Origin: Lachnospiraceae bacterium
GTDB taxonomy: Bacteria; Bacillota; Clostridia; Lachnospirales; Lachnospiraceae
Direction of reading: 5' to 3'
NCBI GenBank assembly: GCA_017544285.1
Contig: JAFYEL010000007.1
Coordinates: 1 to 47,943 of the forward strand
Length of the DNA: 47,943 nucleotides
The notes under the pieces were generated by a model. The model saw nothing but the letters and a program-made list of their open reading frames with translations, did not search any database and was not told the origin of the DNA. The position numbers and the translations under genes are program-made. How positions within the stretch are numbered: the stretch's first letter is position 1; each line of letters begins with the position of its first letter. This document shows positions 34,854 through 44,313 of the stretch, in pieces.

Positions 34854-35933
34854 TTGAAGAGAGAACGCATACAAAGCTTTGATCTTATAAGAGCGCTGTG
34901 CACGGTCGGCATAGTGCTCTTTCATTACAGCTATAATTTCATAGAGCTTTCCATAAGCGGAAGCCACCTTGTATTCGCCAGGTTCCCCTCCGGGAACTGG
35001 GGAGGCATGATGGTGGCCATGTTTTTCATGCTGTCGGGAGCGGTGCTCTGGTACAACTACGGCGAGAAATTTTCTCCCGGTCACTTTTTCATACGCAGAT
35101 GGCTTTCCATCTTTCCCATGTTTTACGCCGCCTGGTTCGTGGTCTATCTCTACAAGGTTAAGGAACTCGGGAACTGGTACTGGGCAGGCCCCAGGAGGGT
35201 TTTCCTCCAGACATTTTTAGGAGTGGACGGCTACCTGCTAAAGCCCGGGGTAAACATGAATTACTACACCGTGGGAGAGTGGTTTTTGGGTGCCATTGTG
35301 ATACTCTACGCCCTGTTTCCGATAGTGCGCTTCCTCTTTATGAGAAACCGCTTTACCGGCATAGCCCTCAGGGGCATCTTCACGGTGGTCCTCACAGTGG
35401 CCTTTGTTTTGAACCTTTACCGCGACTGGTTTGATATCTCCGACGGCAAAAACATGATCACCTGCCTTATGGGCTTCTGGATGGGTATGCTGCTGATGGA
35501 GATCTATATCAAAAAGATAAAGGATATGAGCCTTAAGGGCAGGCGGATCCTCGGCGTAAGCTGCGCCGTATTATCCATACTTGTGACGGTTATAGCGATT
35601 GAAGGAGTCAGCGAGGTCATCATTTCCCATATCTGCGGCATCCTCTGGATGACCGTTCTGATGCTTGTGGGGGAAAGGCTCATGGATATAAAGCCCGTGA
35701 ACCTTGTGTGCACCTACATCTCAAAGTGGTCCTTCGGTATCTTCCTGGTGCACCACGTGCTGCTCTACGCCATCATGAAGAGGTTTGAAAACGGCAGCAT
35801 GGGATTCTTTGCCAGCGTGGGCGTATTCCTTATCAATCTGACCATAATCTGCTTCTTCGGAGCGGTGCTTTCCTCCTGGGGCAGTTTTGTAAATACGCTG
35901 TATAAAAAGCTTGAGGGAGTGTTCAAAAAATGA
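34854..35933 (+). CDS. Acyltransferase family 3 membrane protein
   Basis: The 359-residue protein has about ten membrane segments and begins with the family 3 motif FDLIRALCTVGIVLFHYSYNF, whose His is needed in characterised members. The family O-acetylates surface sugars, peptidoglycan or small molecules; the substrate here is unknown. The start is TTG, 4 nt after CGGAGGTT (34842-34849). TAAAAT (34813-34818) may be a -10. It overlaps the next lipoprotein gene by 4 nt (ATGA). Confidence 0.9.
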   Translation: MKRERIQSFDLIRALCTVGIVLFHYSYNFIELSISGSHLVFARFPSGNWGGMMVAMFFMLSGAVLWYNYGEKFSPGHFFIRRWLSIFPMFYAAWFVVYLYKVKELGNWYWAGPRRVFLQTFLGVDGYLLKPGVNMNYYTVGEWFLGAIVILYALFPIVRFLFMRNRFTGIALRGIFTVVLTVAFVLNLYRDWFDISDGKNMITCLMGFWMGMLLMEIYIKKIKDMSLKGRRILGVSCAVLSILVTVIAIEGVSEVIISHICGILWMTVLMLVGERLMDIKPVNLVCTYISKWSFGIFLVHHVLLYAIMKRFENGSMGFFASVGVFLINLTIICFFGAVLSSWGSFVNTLYKKLEGVFKK

Positions 35934-37716
35934 AAGCAAAACTTATTGTCATAATGGCGGCAGCCCTGCTTGTGTTTTCCGGCTGCGAAAAAAAGGAAGA
36001 GGCAACCCCCGCCCCCGCTGCCGATGTCACGGAGCAGCAGACCGAAGATACGGCGAAGGCCGAAGATAAGGGCGAAGAGACAAAAAGCGAGCCCGCCGCT
36101 GCAGATACAAAGGCCGATACAAAGGAGGCAGCTCCGGAAAAGGAAGAGGAGATGCACGTTATCTGGACGGATAACACCGCCGAGTCCGATGAAGAGATGA
36201 TATCCGACAGCGACCATATCAAATATGCCCTCATCAGGTATCCCGGCATCGAGCTTTCCACCGAGAGCGCAAAGCGTTATCCCAAGCTTGCCCGCACCCT
36301 TAAAAACGAGGTGACGGACACAAAGGTCGAGTACCTGCGGCAGCTCTATGCATCCCTTGACGACGCCTATGACGGGATCGAAAACGGATGGTTTACCTAC
36401 ACGAATTCAAAGGAAGGCACGGTGGAGCTTGTAAGGGCGGATGACGCCATGATGATAGTCCTGATCCACTGGGACGAAAGCTTCAACGGTCCCCATCCTA
36501 ACTTCTATTCCGAGGTTAGGGCCTACGATACACAGACCGGTGAGAGGATACCCTTCTCCGATATCATAAACGGCGTGGACAACATGAGGAGCCTGCCCGA
36601 TATCATAGTAAACCATCTCACAGCCGATGCGAACGACGGCTATGTTTTTGATGAATCCGAAAAGAAGGAAATGCTTCCCGCCATCTCCGATATGGTGGCC
36701 GAAAACGGCTTTGCCTGGGCTCTTACAGAGGGGCATCTCATGATATATTTCTCGGCGGACGACCTTATGGGTCATGCCTTCGGTCCCATCAGCGCCGATA
36801 TCCCGCTTGATGAGTACCCGGATCTGATCCTTGAACAGTACAGGCCGGTAAAGACTAAAACTCCCGCCTCATCCAGGCTCGAGGAAAAGACGGGCACATC
36901 CTCAAAGCTGAGCCTTGAGGACCTTAAGGAGCTTTACGGCGAGCTTGATACAGGCTACGGACAGGGGCGCTATTTCAGGATCGAATGTCCCGACTGGAAC
37001 ACGCGGTATGTGGCTCCGGGGATAGAGGATGACATGGAAAAATCTCCCTTTGAGTTTAAGGAGCTTTCAAAGGAGACCTATATGTTCGCAGAGGACTGGG
37101 CGAAAAGGCCCAGCGTGATCTGCCGCCGGTTCTTTCCGCGGAAAGCTACGACAATATCGATAATAAGATCTGGACCGAAGACGACGGCTTCCATGAATTC
37201 ACCGCAAGGAATTACGATATTCCGGGAGAGATAAAGCTTGAGGTTCGTGAATCCGGAAACGGCGAAGGGGCAGACGACAACTTCACCACCTACGATTTTT
37301 CGGATTATCTGAATACCCCCACACCCGGGAATGAGTTTACCACCTCATACATCCGCTGCGCAGCCTCCGCCGGGGATACTCTCTGCGTTGAGATCGCGCA
37401 TATGACCTACGCCGAGGACCAGCCCTGCACCGGCTACATCGTGGCTGTGGACATGAAGGACGGCTCCCTTCTTTGGAGGAGCGATATGAGGGTTGCGAAC
37501 GGCGTGAATTTCATCCTCGGAGATGAGGTGCTGATATGCGGATACGGCTTCACACAGGAGGATGACTTCCTCTATGTGCTGAGCACAAAAACAGGGCGTA
37601 CCTTAAAGAGCATAAAGCTTAAGAACGCCCCGGATTACTTCCTGCCCACCGGAGATGAGCTCTACGTGCTCACCTACGACACGGCCTATGACTTCCTGGT
37701 TGAGAGGAAGAACTGA
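35930..37716 (+). pseudogene. Frameshifted lipoprotein gene (DUF3298-like domain plus beta-rich C-terminus)
   Basis: A lipoprotein signal (FSGC, Cys19), a long Lys/Glu/Ala linker and a DUF3298/RsiV-like region (GPHPNFYSEVRAYDTQTGERIPFSDII) are read in one frame from ATG 35930. From about 37060-37110 the sensible protein continues in the -1 frame as EKAQRDLPPVLSAESYDNI and runs to the TGA at 37714-37716 with PQQ-like repeats (YIVAVDMKDGSLLWRS). The original frame ends at 37234 with nonsense. The change sits near TGGGCGAAAAGG at about 37097-37108. A lost G in the G run would restore one frame. No canonical -1 slippery heptamer is present, so a mutation or a sequence error is likely. Confidence 0.8.
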
Positions 37717-37719
37717 TAC

Positions 37720-38580
37720 TTAAAAATTTTGCGTGAAAAGCTGCCTGTTCCTGAAGATGCAGTAACCCTTTATGCCGCAGGATGAGAGCAGCTTTTCGGC
37801 CTGCTCAAAATGCCTTGCCACCGCATCGGGTGTGTGGGCGTCGGATCCTATGGTCACAAGAGAGCCCCCCAGCTGCGCATAGCGTGAAAGGATCTGGGCT
37901 ATGGGCTGGTTATCATCCTTGAAATACGAAAAGCTCCCGGTGTTGCACTCCAGGGCTTTTTTGTTTTCTATAAGGAATTTCAGCAGCTCATCCAGAATGT
38001 CCGCGTAGTCCGCGTAGTCAAAGACAAAGTCTTCACTGTGATGATAGCGAAGGCCGTAGTCGGGATGGGCGAGGGTGTCAAAGACAGGGCTGCAGGCCTT
38101 TGCAAGCCTTAAGGTTCCCTCAAAATAGAAGCGGAAGGCCTCCTTCTGGGTGCGGCCCCTTAAGAATTTTGCGTAGTAGGGATCCATTCCCCCAACCTCG
38201 TGGGCAGAGCCTATCACAAAGTCAAAGGGATATTTTTTTACAAGAGCCAGAAACTTATCGCAAAGATCCTCCTGCATTCCTACCTCTATTCCCAGCAGCA
38301 GCTCAATGTCATCCCTGTATTTTTCCTTAAGCTGCGCGTGCTTTTTCACATAGGATTCGCAGTCGCAGACAAAGAGAGCGGAAACTTCCTCACGGCTCAT
38401 GTCGCCGTAGGAATAACCCTCCTCACCCTTGTGGTCGTATATGTGATGGCCAAGATCGTAGTGCTCGGTGACACAGTAGGTCTTAAGGCCGTGCTTTATG
38501 GCTGTTTCGATCATCTCCTCCATGGGGGAATCCGAATCCGTGGAGAAGGATGAATGTGTGTGTATATCAGCTGTTATCAT
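37720..38580 (-). CDS. PHP-domain histidinol-phosphatase family protein
   Basis: The 286-residue protein carries the PHP metal motifs: DIHTHSSFSTDS near the N-terminus, TEHYDLG, GIEVG, GSAHEVGG, LAHPDYGLRYH and TIGSDAHTPD. It belongs to the HisJ/HisK family that dephosphorylates histidinol phosphate, although substrate is not proven and no other his genes are nearby. A GAGAGG site precedes the ATG on the minus strand. It converges on the frameshifted lipoprotein gene with a 3-nt gap. Confidence 0.9.
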   Translation of the reverse strand: MITADIHTHSSFSTDSDSPMEEMIETAIKHGLKTYCVTEHYDLGHHIYDHKGEEGYSYGDMSREEVSALFVCDCESYVKKHAQLKEKYRDDIELLLGIEVGMQEDLCDKFLALVKKYPFDFVIGSAHEVGGMDPYYAKFLRGRTQKEAFRFYFEGTLRLAKACSPVFDTLAHPDYGLRYHHSEDFVFDYADYADILDELLKFLIENKKALECNTGSFSYFKDDNQPIAQILSRYAQLGGSLVTIGSDAHTPDAVARHFEQAEKLLSSCGIKGYCIFRNRQLFTQNF

Positions 38581-38626
38581 AAGGCGCCTCTCTTTACTTT
38601 TTCCCTGTTTTGATTTAGACTAAACC

Positions 38627-38655
38627 ATTGTACCGTTTTAGGATGGCGGGTGCAA
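38627..38655 (-). promoter_or_regulatory. Promoter of the PHP phosphatase gene
   Basis: On the minus strand: TTGCAC (38650-38655), a 17-bp spacer and TACAAT (38627-38632). The start would be about 40 nt before the ATG. No equally good forward promoter for the FAD protein was found. Confidence 0.7.
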
Positions 38656-38708
38656 CCCGGTTGTTGTTTAAAGCGGCATGGTGTGAGATCTAGTGACCGG
38701 AGTATTAT

Positions 38709-40319
38709 ATGATCAGGATCGACCAGCTCAGACTTGAGCCAGTTAAAAACGAAAGCCCCATAGCCCTTACGGCCCGCCTTAAAAAGAAGGCGGCAAAGCT
38801 CCTTAAGATCCGGGAAGAGGATATCATGGAGCTGAGGATAGTGAGGTCCTCGGTGGATGCCAGAAAAAAGCCGGAGGTCTTTGTCACCTGTTCGGTGGAA
38901 GTTAAGGTGTCCGGGGAAAAGGGCGTATTGAAAAAGGCTTCCTCACCCAATGTGAAGGAGGCCAAAAATGTGATATACAGCCCCGTAAGGGGCAGCCTTG
39001 AAAAAAAGAAATGCATAGTGGCCGGTGCAGGTCCGGCGGGACTGTTTTGCGCCTACATGCTTGCCCTTGCAGGACTTAAGCCCCTGCTTATCGAAAGGGG
39101 AAGGGACGTTGACCGAAGAAGCACCGATGTGGAAGCCTTCTGGAAGACCGGAGTCCTCGATCCCGTCTCAAACGTTCAGTTCGGAGAGGGAGGCGCAGGC
39201 ACTTTTTCCGACGGGAAACTCAACACCGGTGTAAAGGATCCCTTCGGACGTATAGAATATGTGCTTGAAACCTTTGTAAAGCTTGGAGCCCCCGAGAGCA
39301 TACTCTATGATTCCCATCCCCATGTGGGTACGGACATACTGAAGAGCGTGGTGAAAAACCTGCGTGAAAGGATTGAGGAGCTGGGGGGCAGAGTCTGCTT
39401 TGAGTCCGCACTTACATCCGTTTCCCAAAAGAACGGAGCCCTGACCGGGATCGGTATAAACAATGACCGTTTCGAAGATGCGGACGCCCTGGTGCTGGCC
39501 ATAGGCCACAGCGCCGCCGACACCTTTTCCATGCTGGTATCCTCGGGACTTTCCATGGAGTCCAAGAGCTTTGCGGTGGGGTATAGGGTTATGCACCCCC
39601 AGGCTATGATAAACCGTGCCCAGTACGGCGAGAGATATGCAGGCTGCTTCGGGGCCGCCCCCTACAGGCTGGCTGAAAAGACCCCGGATGGCAGAGGCGT
39701 GTACACCTTCTGTATGTGTCCCGGAGGCTATGTGGTCAACTCTTCCGCAGAGAACGGAAGGCTTTGCGTCAACGGCATGAGCTATTCCGGCCGTGACGGA
39801 TACTACGCCAACTCGGCGGTGATAATGAGCGTTGACGAAAGGGATTTTGAAAGGGAGCTGACAAAGGCAGGCATATACAAAGCGGGAGACCCTTTGGCGG
39901 GAATGCTCTACCAGAAGCTTTTGGAGGAGAGAGCCTTCAGAGCGGCAGGCGGGAAGATACCTGTCTCTACTCTGAACGCCTTTCTGAGAAACGGAGAAAA
40001 CACCCCGGCAGACCTTGACGCGGCGGTAAAAGGCGCCCGGGAATTTTGCGATATGAAGGGGATACTCCCGGCAGAGCTTGAGGAAGCCTTTGCCTACGGA
40101 ATGGAGCGCTTTGAAAAAAGAATAAGAGGTTTTTCCACCGAAGGCTTTATGGCCGGAGTGGAAAGCCGGACCTCGTCTCCCGTGCGCATAACGCGTGATG
40201 AGGACGGGGTGTCGAATATACAGGGAGTCTACCCCTGCGGCGAGGGCGCCGGTTACGCCGGCGGCATAGTCAGCGCAGCGGTGGACGGAATAAAAACTGC
40301 GGAGAAGATTTTGTCATGA
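38709..40319 (+). CDS. FAD-dependent dehydrogenase (COG2509 type)
   Basis: The 536-residue protein has an N-terminal RNA-like or ferredoxin-like extension (1-90), a dinucleotide-binding loop GAGPAGL (about 105-111), GEGGAGTFSDGKLNTG, and a C-terminal FAD segment (GVYPCGEGAGYAGGIVSAAVDG). It belongs to a conserved family of flavoprotein dehydrogenases with no settled substrate. CGGAG precedes the ATG. It overlaps proB by 4 nt (ATGA). Confidence 0.92.
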   Translation: MIRIDQLRLEPVKNESPIALTARLKKKAAKLLKIREEDIMELRIVRSSVDARKKPEVFVTCSVEVKVSGEKGVLKKASSPNVKEAKNVIYSPVRGSLEKKKCIVAGAGPAGLFCAYMLALAGLKPLLIERGRDVDRRSTDVEAFWKTGVLDPVSNVQFGEGGAGTFSDGKLNTGVKDPFGRIEYVLETFVKLGAPESILYDSHPHVGTDILKSVVKNLRERIEELGGRVCFESALTSVSQKNGALTGIGINNDRFEDADALVLAIGHSAADTFSMLVSSGLSMESKSFAVGYRVMHPQAMINRAQYGERYAGCFGAAPYRLAEKTPDGRGVYTFCMCPGGYVVNSSAENGRLCVNGMSYSGRDGYYANSAVIMSVDERDFERELTKAGIYKAGDPLAGMLYQKLLEERAFRAAGGKIPVSTLNAFLRNGENTPADLDAAVKGAREFCDMKGILPAELEEAFAYGMERFEKRIRGFSTEGFMAGVESRTSSPVRITRDEDGVSNIQGVYPCGEGAGYAGGIVSAAVDGIKTAEKILS

Positions 40320-41185
40320 CAAAGAGAGAAGAACTGAAGAACAAAAAGAGAGTGGTCGTAAAGATCGGCTCATCCTCCATAACCCATCCCGAGACCGGAG
40401 CACAGGACCTTATAAAGCTGGAAAAGCTTGTGAGGCAGCTCACGGATCTCAAGAACCGTGGAGTCGATGTGACCCTGGTGACCTCCGGAGCCATCTCCGT
40501 GGGCAAAAAAGCCCTTCACATGAAGCACAGCACCAGGGGCCACGACGAACTTTCCGTGGCGAGGAAACAGGCCTGCGCCGCCGTTGGACAGGCAAGGCTC
40601 ATGACCACCTACCAGAAGCTTTTTTCAGAGTACAACCAGGTTTCCGCACAGGTCCTCATAACCCTTAAGACCATTGCGGATCCCATCAGCAGAAGGAACG
40701 CCCACAACACCTTTATGGAGCTTTTCGAGCTTGGGGTCATCCCCGTCGTAAACGAGAACGACACCGTGGCCACCTACGAGATCGAAAGCCTGGGTACCTT
40801 CGGGGATAACGACACCCTTTCCGCCATCGTTGCGTCCATAGTGGAGGCTGATCTTCTGATACTCCTTTCGGATGTGGACGGCCTTTACACGGATGATCCC
40901 CGGGTCAATCCCGAGGCCCGCTTCATAGGCGAGGTTGAGAACCTTTCCGAAAAGATCTACGAGATGGGAAAGAGTACCACCGGTTCTTCCGTGGGCACGG
41001 GAGGCATGAACACAAAGCTCAAGGCCGCCCAGATCGCCACCGCTTCCGGGGCCGATATGGTCATCGCCAGCGGAGAGGACGTTTCCGTTGTGGGAAGGAT
41101 CATTGACGGAGAAGAGATAGGCACCCTTTTCCATGCGGACTCCATGGGAGAGTTCGATGTGAACGAATATGTAAACATGCCCTGA
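40316..41185 (+). CDS. proB: Glutamate 5-kinase without PUA domain
   Basis: ProB phosphorylates glutamate, the first step of proline synthesis, and its product is handed to ProA. The 289-residue protein has VVVKIGSSSI, VTSGAISVGKKAL, NENDTV, LLSDVDGLYTDDPR and GTGGMNTKLKAA. It stops before the C-terminal PUA domain found in the longer form. proA is not in the window. It is coupled to the FAD gene by an ATGA overlap. Confidence 0.95.
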   Translation: MTKREELKNKKRVVVKIGSSSITHPETGAQDLIKLEKLVRQLTDLKNRGVDVTLVTSGAISVGKKALHMKHSTRGHDELSVARKQACAAVGQARLMTTYQKLFSEYNQVSAQVLITLKTIADPISRRNAHNTFMELFELGVIPVVNENDTVATYEIESLGTFGDNDTLSAIVASIVEADLLILLSDVDGLYTDDPRVNPEARFIGEVENLSEKIYEMGKSTTGSSVGTGGMNTKLKAAQIATASGADMVIASGEDVSVVGRIIDGEEIGTLFHADSMGEFDVNEYVNMP

Positions 41186-41201
41186 TGGTTTGAGAGGAAT
41201 A

Positions 41202-42617
41202 ATGGGAGAGAGAGAAAACCAGCTTAAATACATAGAAAAATGCCGTGAGATCATCGCCGGAAAAAGCAGGGAGCATGGCAGGGCCCTGACCTACTGCGTC
41301 ACCACCTTCGGCTGTCAGATGAACGCCAGGGATTCGGAAAAGCTCCGGGGCATCCTTGAGGAGATCGGCTTTGAAAAGGGCGGGGAGGAAGATTCCGACC
41401 TTGTACTTTTCAATACCTGCACCGTCAGGGACAATGCCGACAGAAAGGTCTACGGCAGACTTGGCAGGTTAAAAGAGATAAAGAGAAACCACCCCGGAAT
41501 GATCATCGGGGTCTGCGGCTGCATGACACAGGAAAAGACTGCGGCCGCCAAGGTGAAGGACAGCTATCCCTTCGTGGATATCATATTCGGCACCCACAAT
41601 GTCTACGCCCTGGCCCAGCTTTTGTATGAGCACCTTTCAAAGGGGGAGAGGGTCATAAGCCTTCTGGATGAGGCGAAAGAGATAGTGGAGTCCCTTCCCA
41701 CGGACAGGAAATACGGCTTTAAATCAGGAGTGAACATCAGCTACGGCTGCAACAACTTCTGTACCTACTGCATAGTCCCCTATGTTAGGGGGCGTGAGAG
41801 GAGCCGCAGGGCCTCCGACATCCTGAATGAGGTAAAGGCCCTTGCCGCCGACGGAGTCATGGAGATCATGCTCCTGGGACAGAATGTAAACTCCTACGGA
41901 CAGGATTTTATCAAGGCCGGGGATTCCGGAGTCATGAGCTTCCCCGAGCTGTTAAAGAGGGTTTCGCAGGTTGAGGGTATCGAGAGGGTCAGGTTCATGA
42001 CCTCCCATCCCAAGGACCTCTCCGACGAGCTCATAGATGTGATCGCCGAAAACGAAAAGATCTGCTCCCACGTGCATCTGCCCCTGCAGTCCGGCAGCAG
42101 CAGAGTTCTGGCGGACATGAACCGCCACTACGACAAGGAGAGCTATCTTGCCCTGGTGAAAAAACTCAGGGACAGGATCGAGGACGTGGCCATAACCACG
42201 GATATAATAGTGGGCTATCCCGGCGAGACCGAGGAGGACTTGGAGGACACCCTGGATGTTATCAGACAGGCGGGATTCGAAAACGCTTTCACCTTCCAGT
42301 ATTCAAAGCGCACCGGAACTCCCGCCGCCGCAAGGCAGGACCAGATCCCTCAGGATGTGGTGACCCGGCGCTTTGACAAAGTGCTTAAGCTGGTGCAGGA
42401 CACTGCGGCCGATAGGGCCAAAAGGCTCACCGGCAGGGTGCTTAAGGTGCTGGCAGATGAAAAGAACGAAAAACAGGAGGGCTATATTTCCGGCAAGCTG
42501 GACAACGGTTTCACCGTCCACTTTAAGGGGGATGAAAACCTCATAGGGAAAATTGTAAACGTAAGGCTGGATGAATGCCACGGATTTTATTACATGGGCA
42601 GTATAGCCGTGAATTAA
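41202..42617 (+). CDS. miaB: tRNA-2-methylthio-N6-dimethylallyladenosine synthase MiaB
   Basis: MiaB adds the 2-methylthio group to i6A37 of tRNAs. The 471-residue radical-SAM protein has an N-terminal UPF0004 domain with cluster cysteines (TFGCQMN, NTCTVRDNA, GVCGCMTQ), the radical SAM motif CNNFCTYC, and a C-terminal TRAM domain. I chose ATG 41202 after GAGAGGAA; the TTG at 41190 lies upstream of that site. It lies near mutS, a common neighbourhood in Clostridia. Confidence 0.97.
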   Translation: MGERENQLKYIEKCREIIAGKSREHGRALTYCVTTFGCQMNARDSEKLRGILEEIGFEKGGEEDSDLVLFNTCTVRDNADRKVYGRLGRLKEIKRNHPGMIIGVCGCMTQEKTAAAKVKDSYPFVDIIFGTHNVYALAQLLYEHLSKGERVISLLDEAKEIVESLPTDRKYGFKSGVNISYGCNNFCTYCIVPYVRGRERSRRASDILNEVKALAADGVMEIMLLGQNVNSYGQDFIKAGDSGVMSFPELLKRVSQVEGIERVRFMTSHPKDLSDELIDVIAENEKICSHVHLPLQSGSSRVLADMNRHYDKESYLALVKKLRDRIEDVAITTDIIVGYPGETEEDLEDTLDVIRQAGFENAFTFQYSKRTGTPAAARQDQIPQDVVTRRFDKVLKLVQDTAADRAKRLTGRVLKVLADEKNEKQEGYISGKLDNGFTVHFKGDENLIGKIVNVRLDECHGFYYMGSIAVN

Positions 42618-42622
42618 ATGAT

Positions 42623-42844
42623 ATGAACGAGGAAAAGATAAAAAGGATAAACGAGCTCTACCACAAGTCGAAGGCCGAGGGCCTGACCGACGAGGAGCTT
42701 AAGGAACAGAAGGAGCTTCGCAGCGAGTACATAGCGGCCATCAGAGGCAATATACGTGCCCAGCTTAACAATATAGACATTCAGGAGGCTGACGGCACCA
42801 TCGTGAATCTGGGCGAGAAATATGGACACAGGGGAACTCATTAG
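42623..42844 (+). CDS. DUF896 family protein (YnzC-like)
   Basis: The 73-residue protein starts MNEEKIKRINELYHKSKAEGLTDEE, the signature of DUF896, a helical-hairpin family of unknown function found in Firmicutes. Its gene overlaps the next one by 23 nt. The upstream ORF extension into miaB is not used because family members begin at the chosen Met. Confidence 0.93.
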   Translation: MNEEKIKRINELYHKSKAEGLTDEELKEQKELRSEYIAAIRGNIRAQLNNIDIQEADGTIVNLGEKYGHRGTH

Positions 42845-43382
42845 AAAAAAGATAAGGCAGGTCAGAAGGCAGCTGCCCGAAAAAGTGAGAGCAGCCGCCG
42901 ATGAGGCCATATTTGAGAAGGCTTCCGGCCTTAAGGAATTCAAAGAGGCCAGGCTCGTTTTCATGTATGCATCCACCCCGGAAGAGGTTGATACCAAGAA
43001 TCTTATAAAGGCGGCTATGGGTGCCGGGAAAAGAGTTGCACTTCCCAGAGTAAGGGGAAGGGGTGAGATGGATTTTCACCTTATCACTTCGGAAAATGAC
43101 CTGATATCCGGGGCCATGGGGATTTTTGAACCGGACCCGGAGAAATGTCCCGTCATAAGTGAGGTGCCCGAGCTGGTGATAGTGCCGGGGGTGGCTTTTG
43201 ACACCTCCCTTAACCGGATAGGATACGGCGGGGGATACTATGACAGAGCCCTGGCAAGGCTGAACGCAGCCTGCTTTGCGGCCCTTGCCTATGAGTGCCA
43301 GATCACGGAGGGGATAGTTCCCGGGAAATATGATGTGCCCATGGATCTGATAGTTACTGAGAAAAGGATCATCGGTAGATAA
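42822..43382 (+). CDS. 5-formyltetrahydrofolate cyclo-ligase
   Basis: This enzyme turns 5-formyl-THF into 5,10-methenyl-THF with ATP and so recycles folate. The 186-residue protein has the basic N-terminus LIRKKIRQVRRQL and the family motif PGVAFDTSLNRIGYGGGYYDR. The start lies 23 nt inside the DUF896 gene, so the two are translationally coupled. It ends 1 nt before the next lipoprotein start. Confidence 0.95.
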   Translation: MDTGELIRKKIRQVRRQLPEKVRAAADEAIFEKASGLKEFKEARLVFMYASTPEEVDTKNLIKAAMGAGKRVALPRVRGRGEMDFHLITSENDLISGAMGIFEPDPEKCPVISEVPELVIVPGVAFDTSLNRIGYGGGYYDRALARLNAACFAALAYECQITEGIVPGKYDVPMDLIVTEKRIIGR

Positions 43383-43383
43383 G

Positions 43384-44313
43384 ATGGATAAGAGATATTT
43401 GAAAATCATATGCCTGATGGCACTGCTGACAGCTGCGGTGCTGCTTCTTTCCTCCTGCAGGAAAGAGGAGGAGGGCAAGGAGAGCGGCGAAGAGATCGAG
43501 GACGGTCTTAATCCTCTGGCGCTGGGGGATACCCGGGAGGTGGAGGATCTGCCTGCCATCGTAGATGAGGATGTTGAGGAAGAGCCCGAGGAAGAGGAGC
43601 AGCTCCCACTGTCCGACGCCGAGTTTCTTGCCCGTGCCTGGGATGAGAATGATATAGAGAATAACGGTGGGACCTTTGTGAGGGTCGGAAGCCGTGTGTA
43701 CTTTATCCGCTATGAAAGAGAGGCTTATCCGGAGGCGAACGAGGATGGGATCTTTACGGATGAGAGGGCCGAGGATGCGGAGGGCTATATCTCTTACTAC
43801 GACATAAATAGCGGGGAACATTTTGAGAGCTCCGTGCCCGTCTTTGCATCCGGTGGGCTGTATGCCTGCAGGGAGGGTTTCTACATCATCGATCCAGTGG
43901 ACAATGAAGGCAGGTACAGTCTCTTTTCTCCCGATGGTGCAAATGAAAAGTTGCTTACTGCCGATAATCAGCCGGAGCTTTCTGAGCCTGAGAAGTCCGA
44001 GGGAAGTGTCAAGCTTTCGGAGGGCGAGTATGGAAACCTCATGTATGTTTATCCCGATGGGACTGAGAGGAAGCTGGTTACGGAGTTTCGCGGGGCTCCG
44101 GGGAGTGATGCTTCCAAGGAGGGGTTCGGGCAGAGTGTGATACAGGAGAGTTGTGTCATGGACTGCGGGCTGTTCCTTGTTGTTGCGGATTGCGAGGAAC
44201 CTGCCGGTGGATATGAACTCCTAAATCTTAAGTATGAGTATTTTCCCTTCGATACCGGGGATTCTGCGGAGATGGGAGAAGCGCAGTCGATATTGCTGGC
44301 GGATACATACTGA
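43384..44313 (+). CDS. Lipoprotein of unknown function
   Basis: The 309-residue protein has a lipoprotein signal with the lipobox LLSSC (Cys25), a very acidic linker (about 27-75) and a beta-rich body with YFIRYEREAY, YYDINSGEHFESS and YSLFSPDGANEKLL strands, like a small propeller-type repeat. I recognise no family. The stop (44311-44313) touches the outer pairs of the structured RNA candidate that follows. Codon use loosens over the last 150 codons. Confidence 0.82.
   Translation: MDKRYLKIICLMALLTAAVLLLSSCRKEEEGKESGEEIEDGLNPLALGDTREVEDLPAIVDEDVEEEPEEEEQLPLSDAEFLARAWDENDIENNGGTFVRVGSRVYFIRYEREAYPEANEDGIFTDERAEDAEGYISYYDINSGEHFESSVPVFASGGLYACREGFYIIDPVDNEGRYSLFSPDGANEKLLTADNQPELSEPEKSEGSVKLSEGEYGNLMYVYPDGTERKLVTEFRGAPGSDASKEGFGQSVIQESCVMDCGLFLVVADCEEPAGGYELLNLKYEYFPFDTGDSAEMGEAQSILLADTY

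Noticed and set aside
37060..37140. Programmed -1 frameshift in the lipoprotein gene
   Set aside because: The junction GCG AAA AGG does not form an X XXY YYZ heptamer and no downstream pseudoknot is evident. A lost G is simpler.
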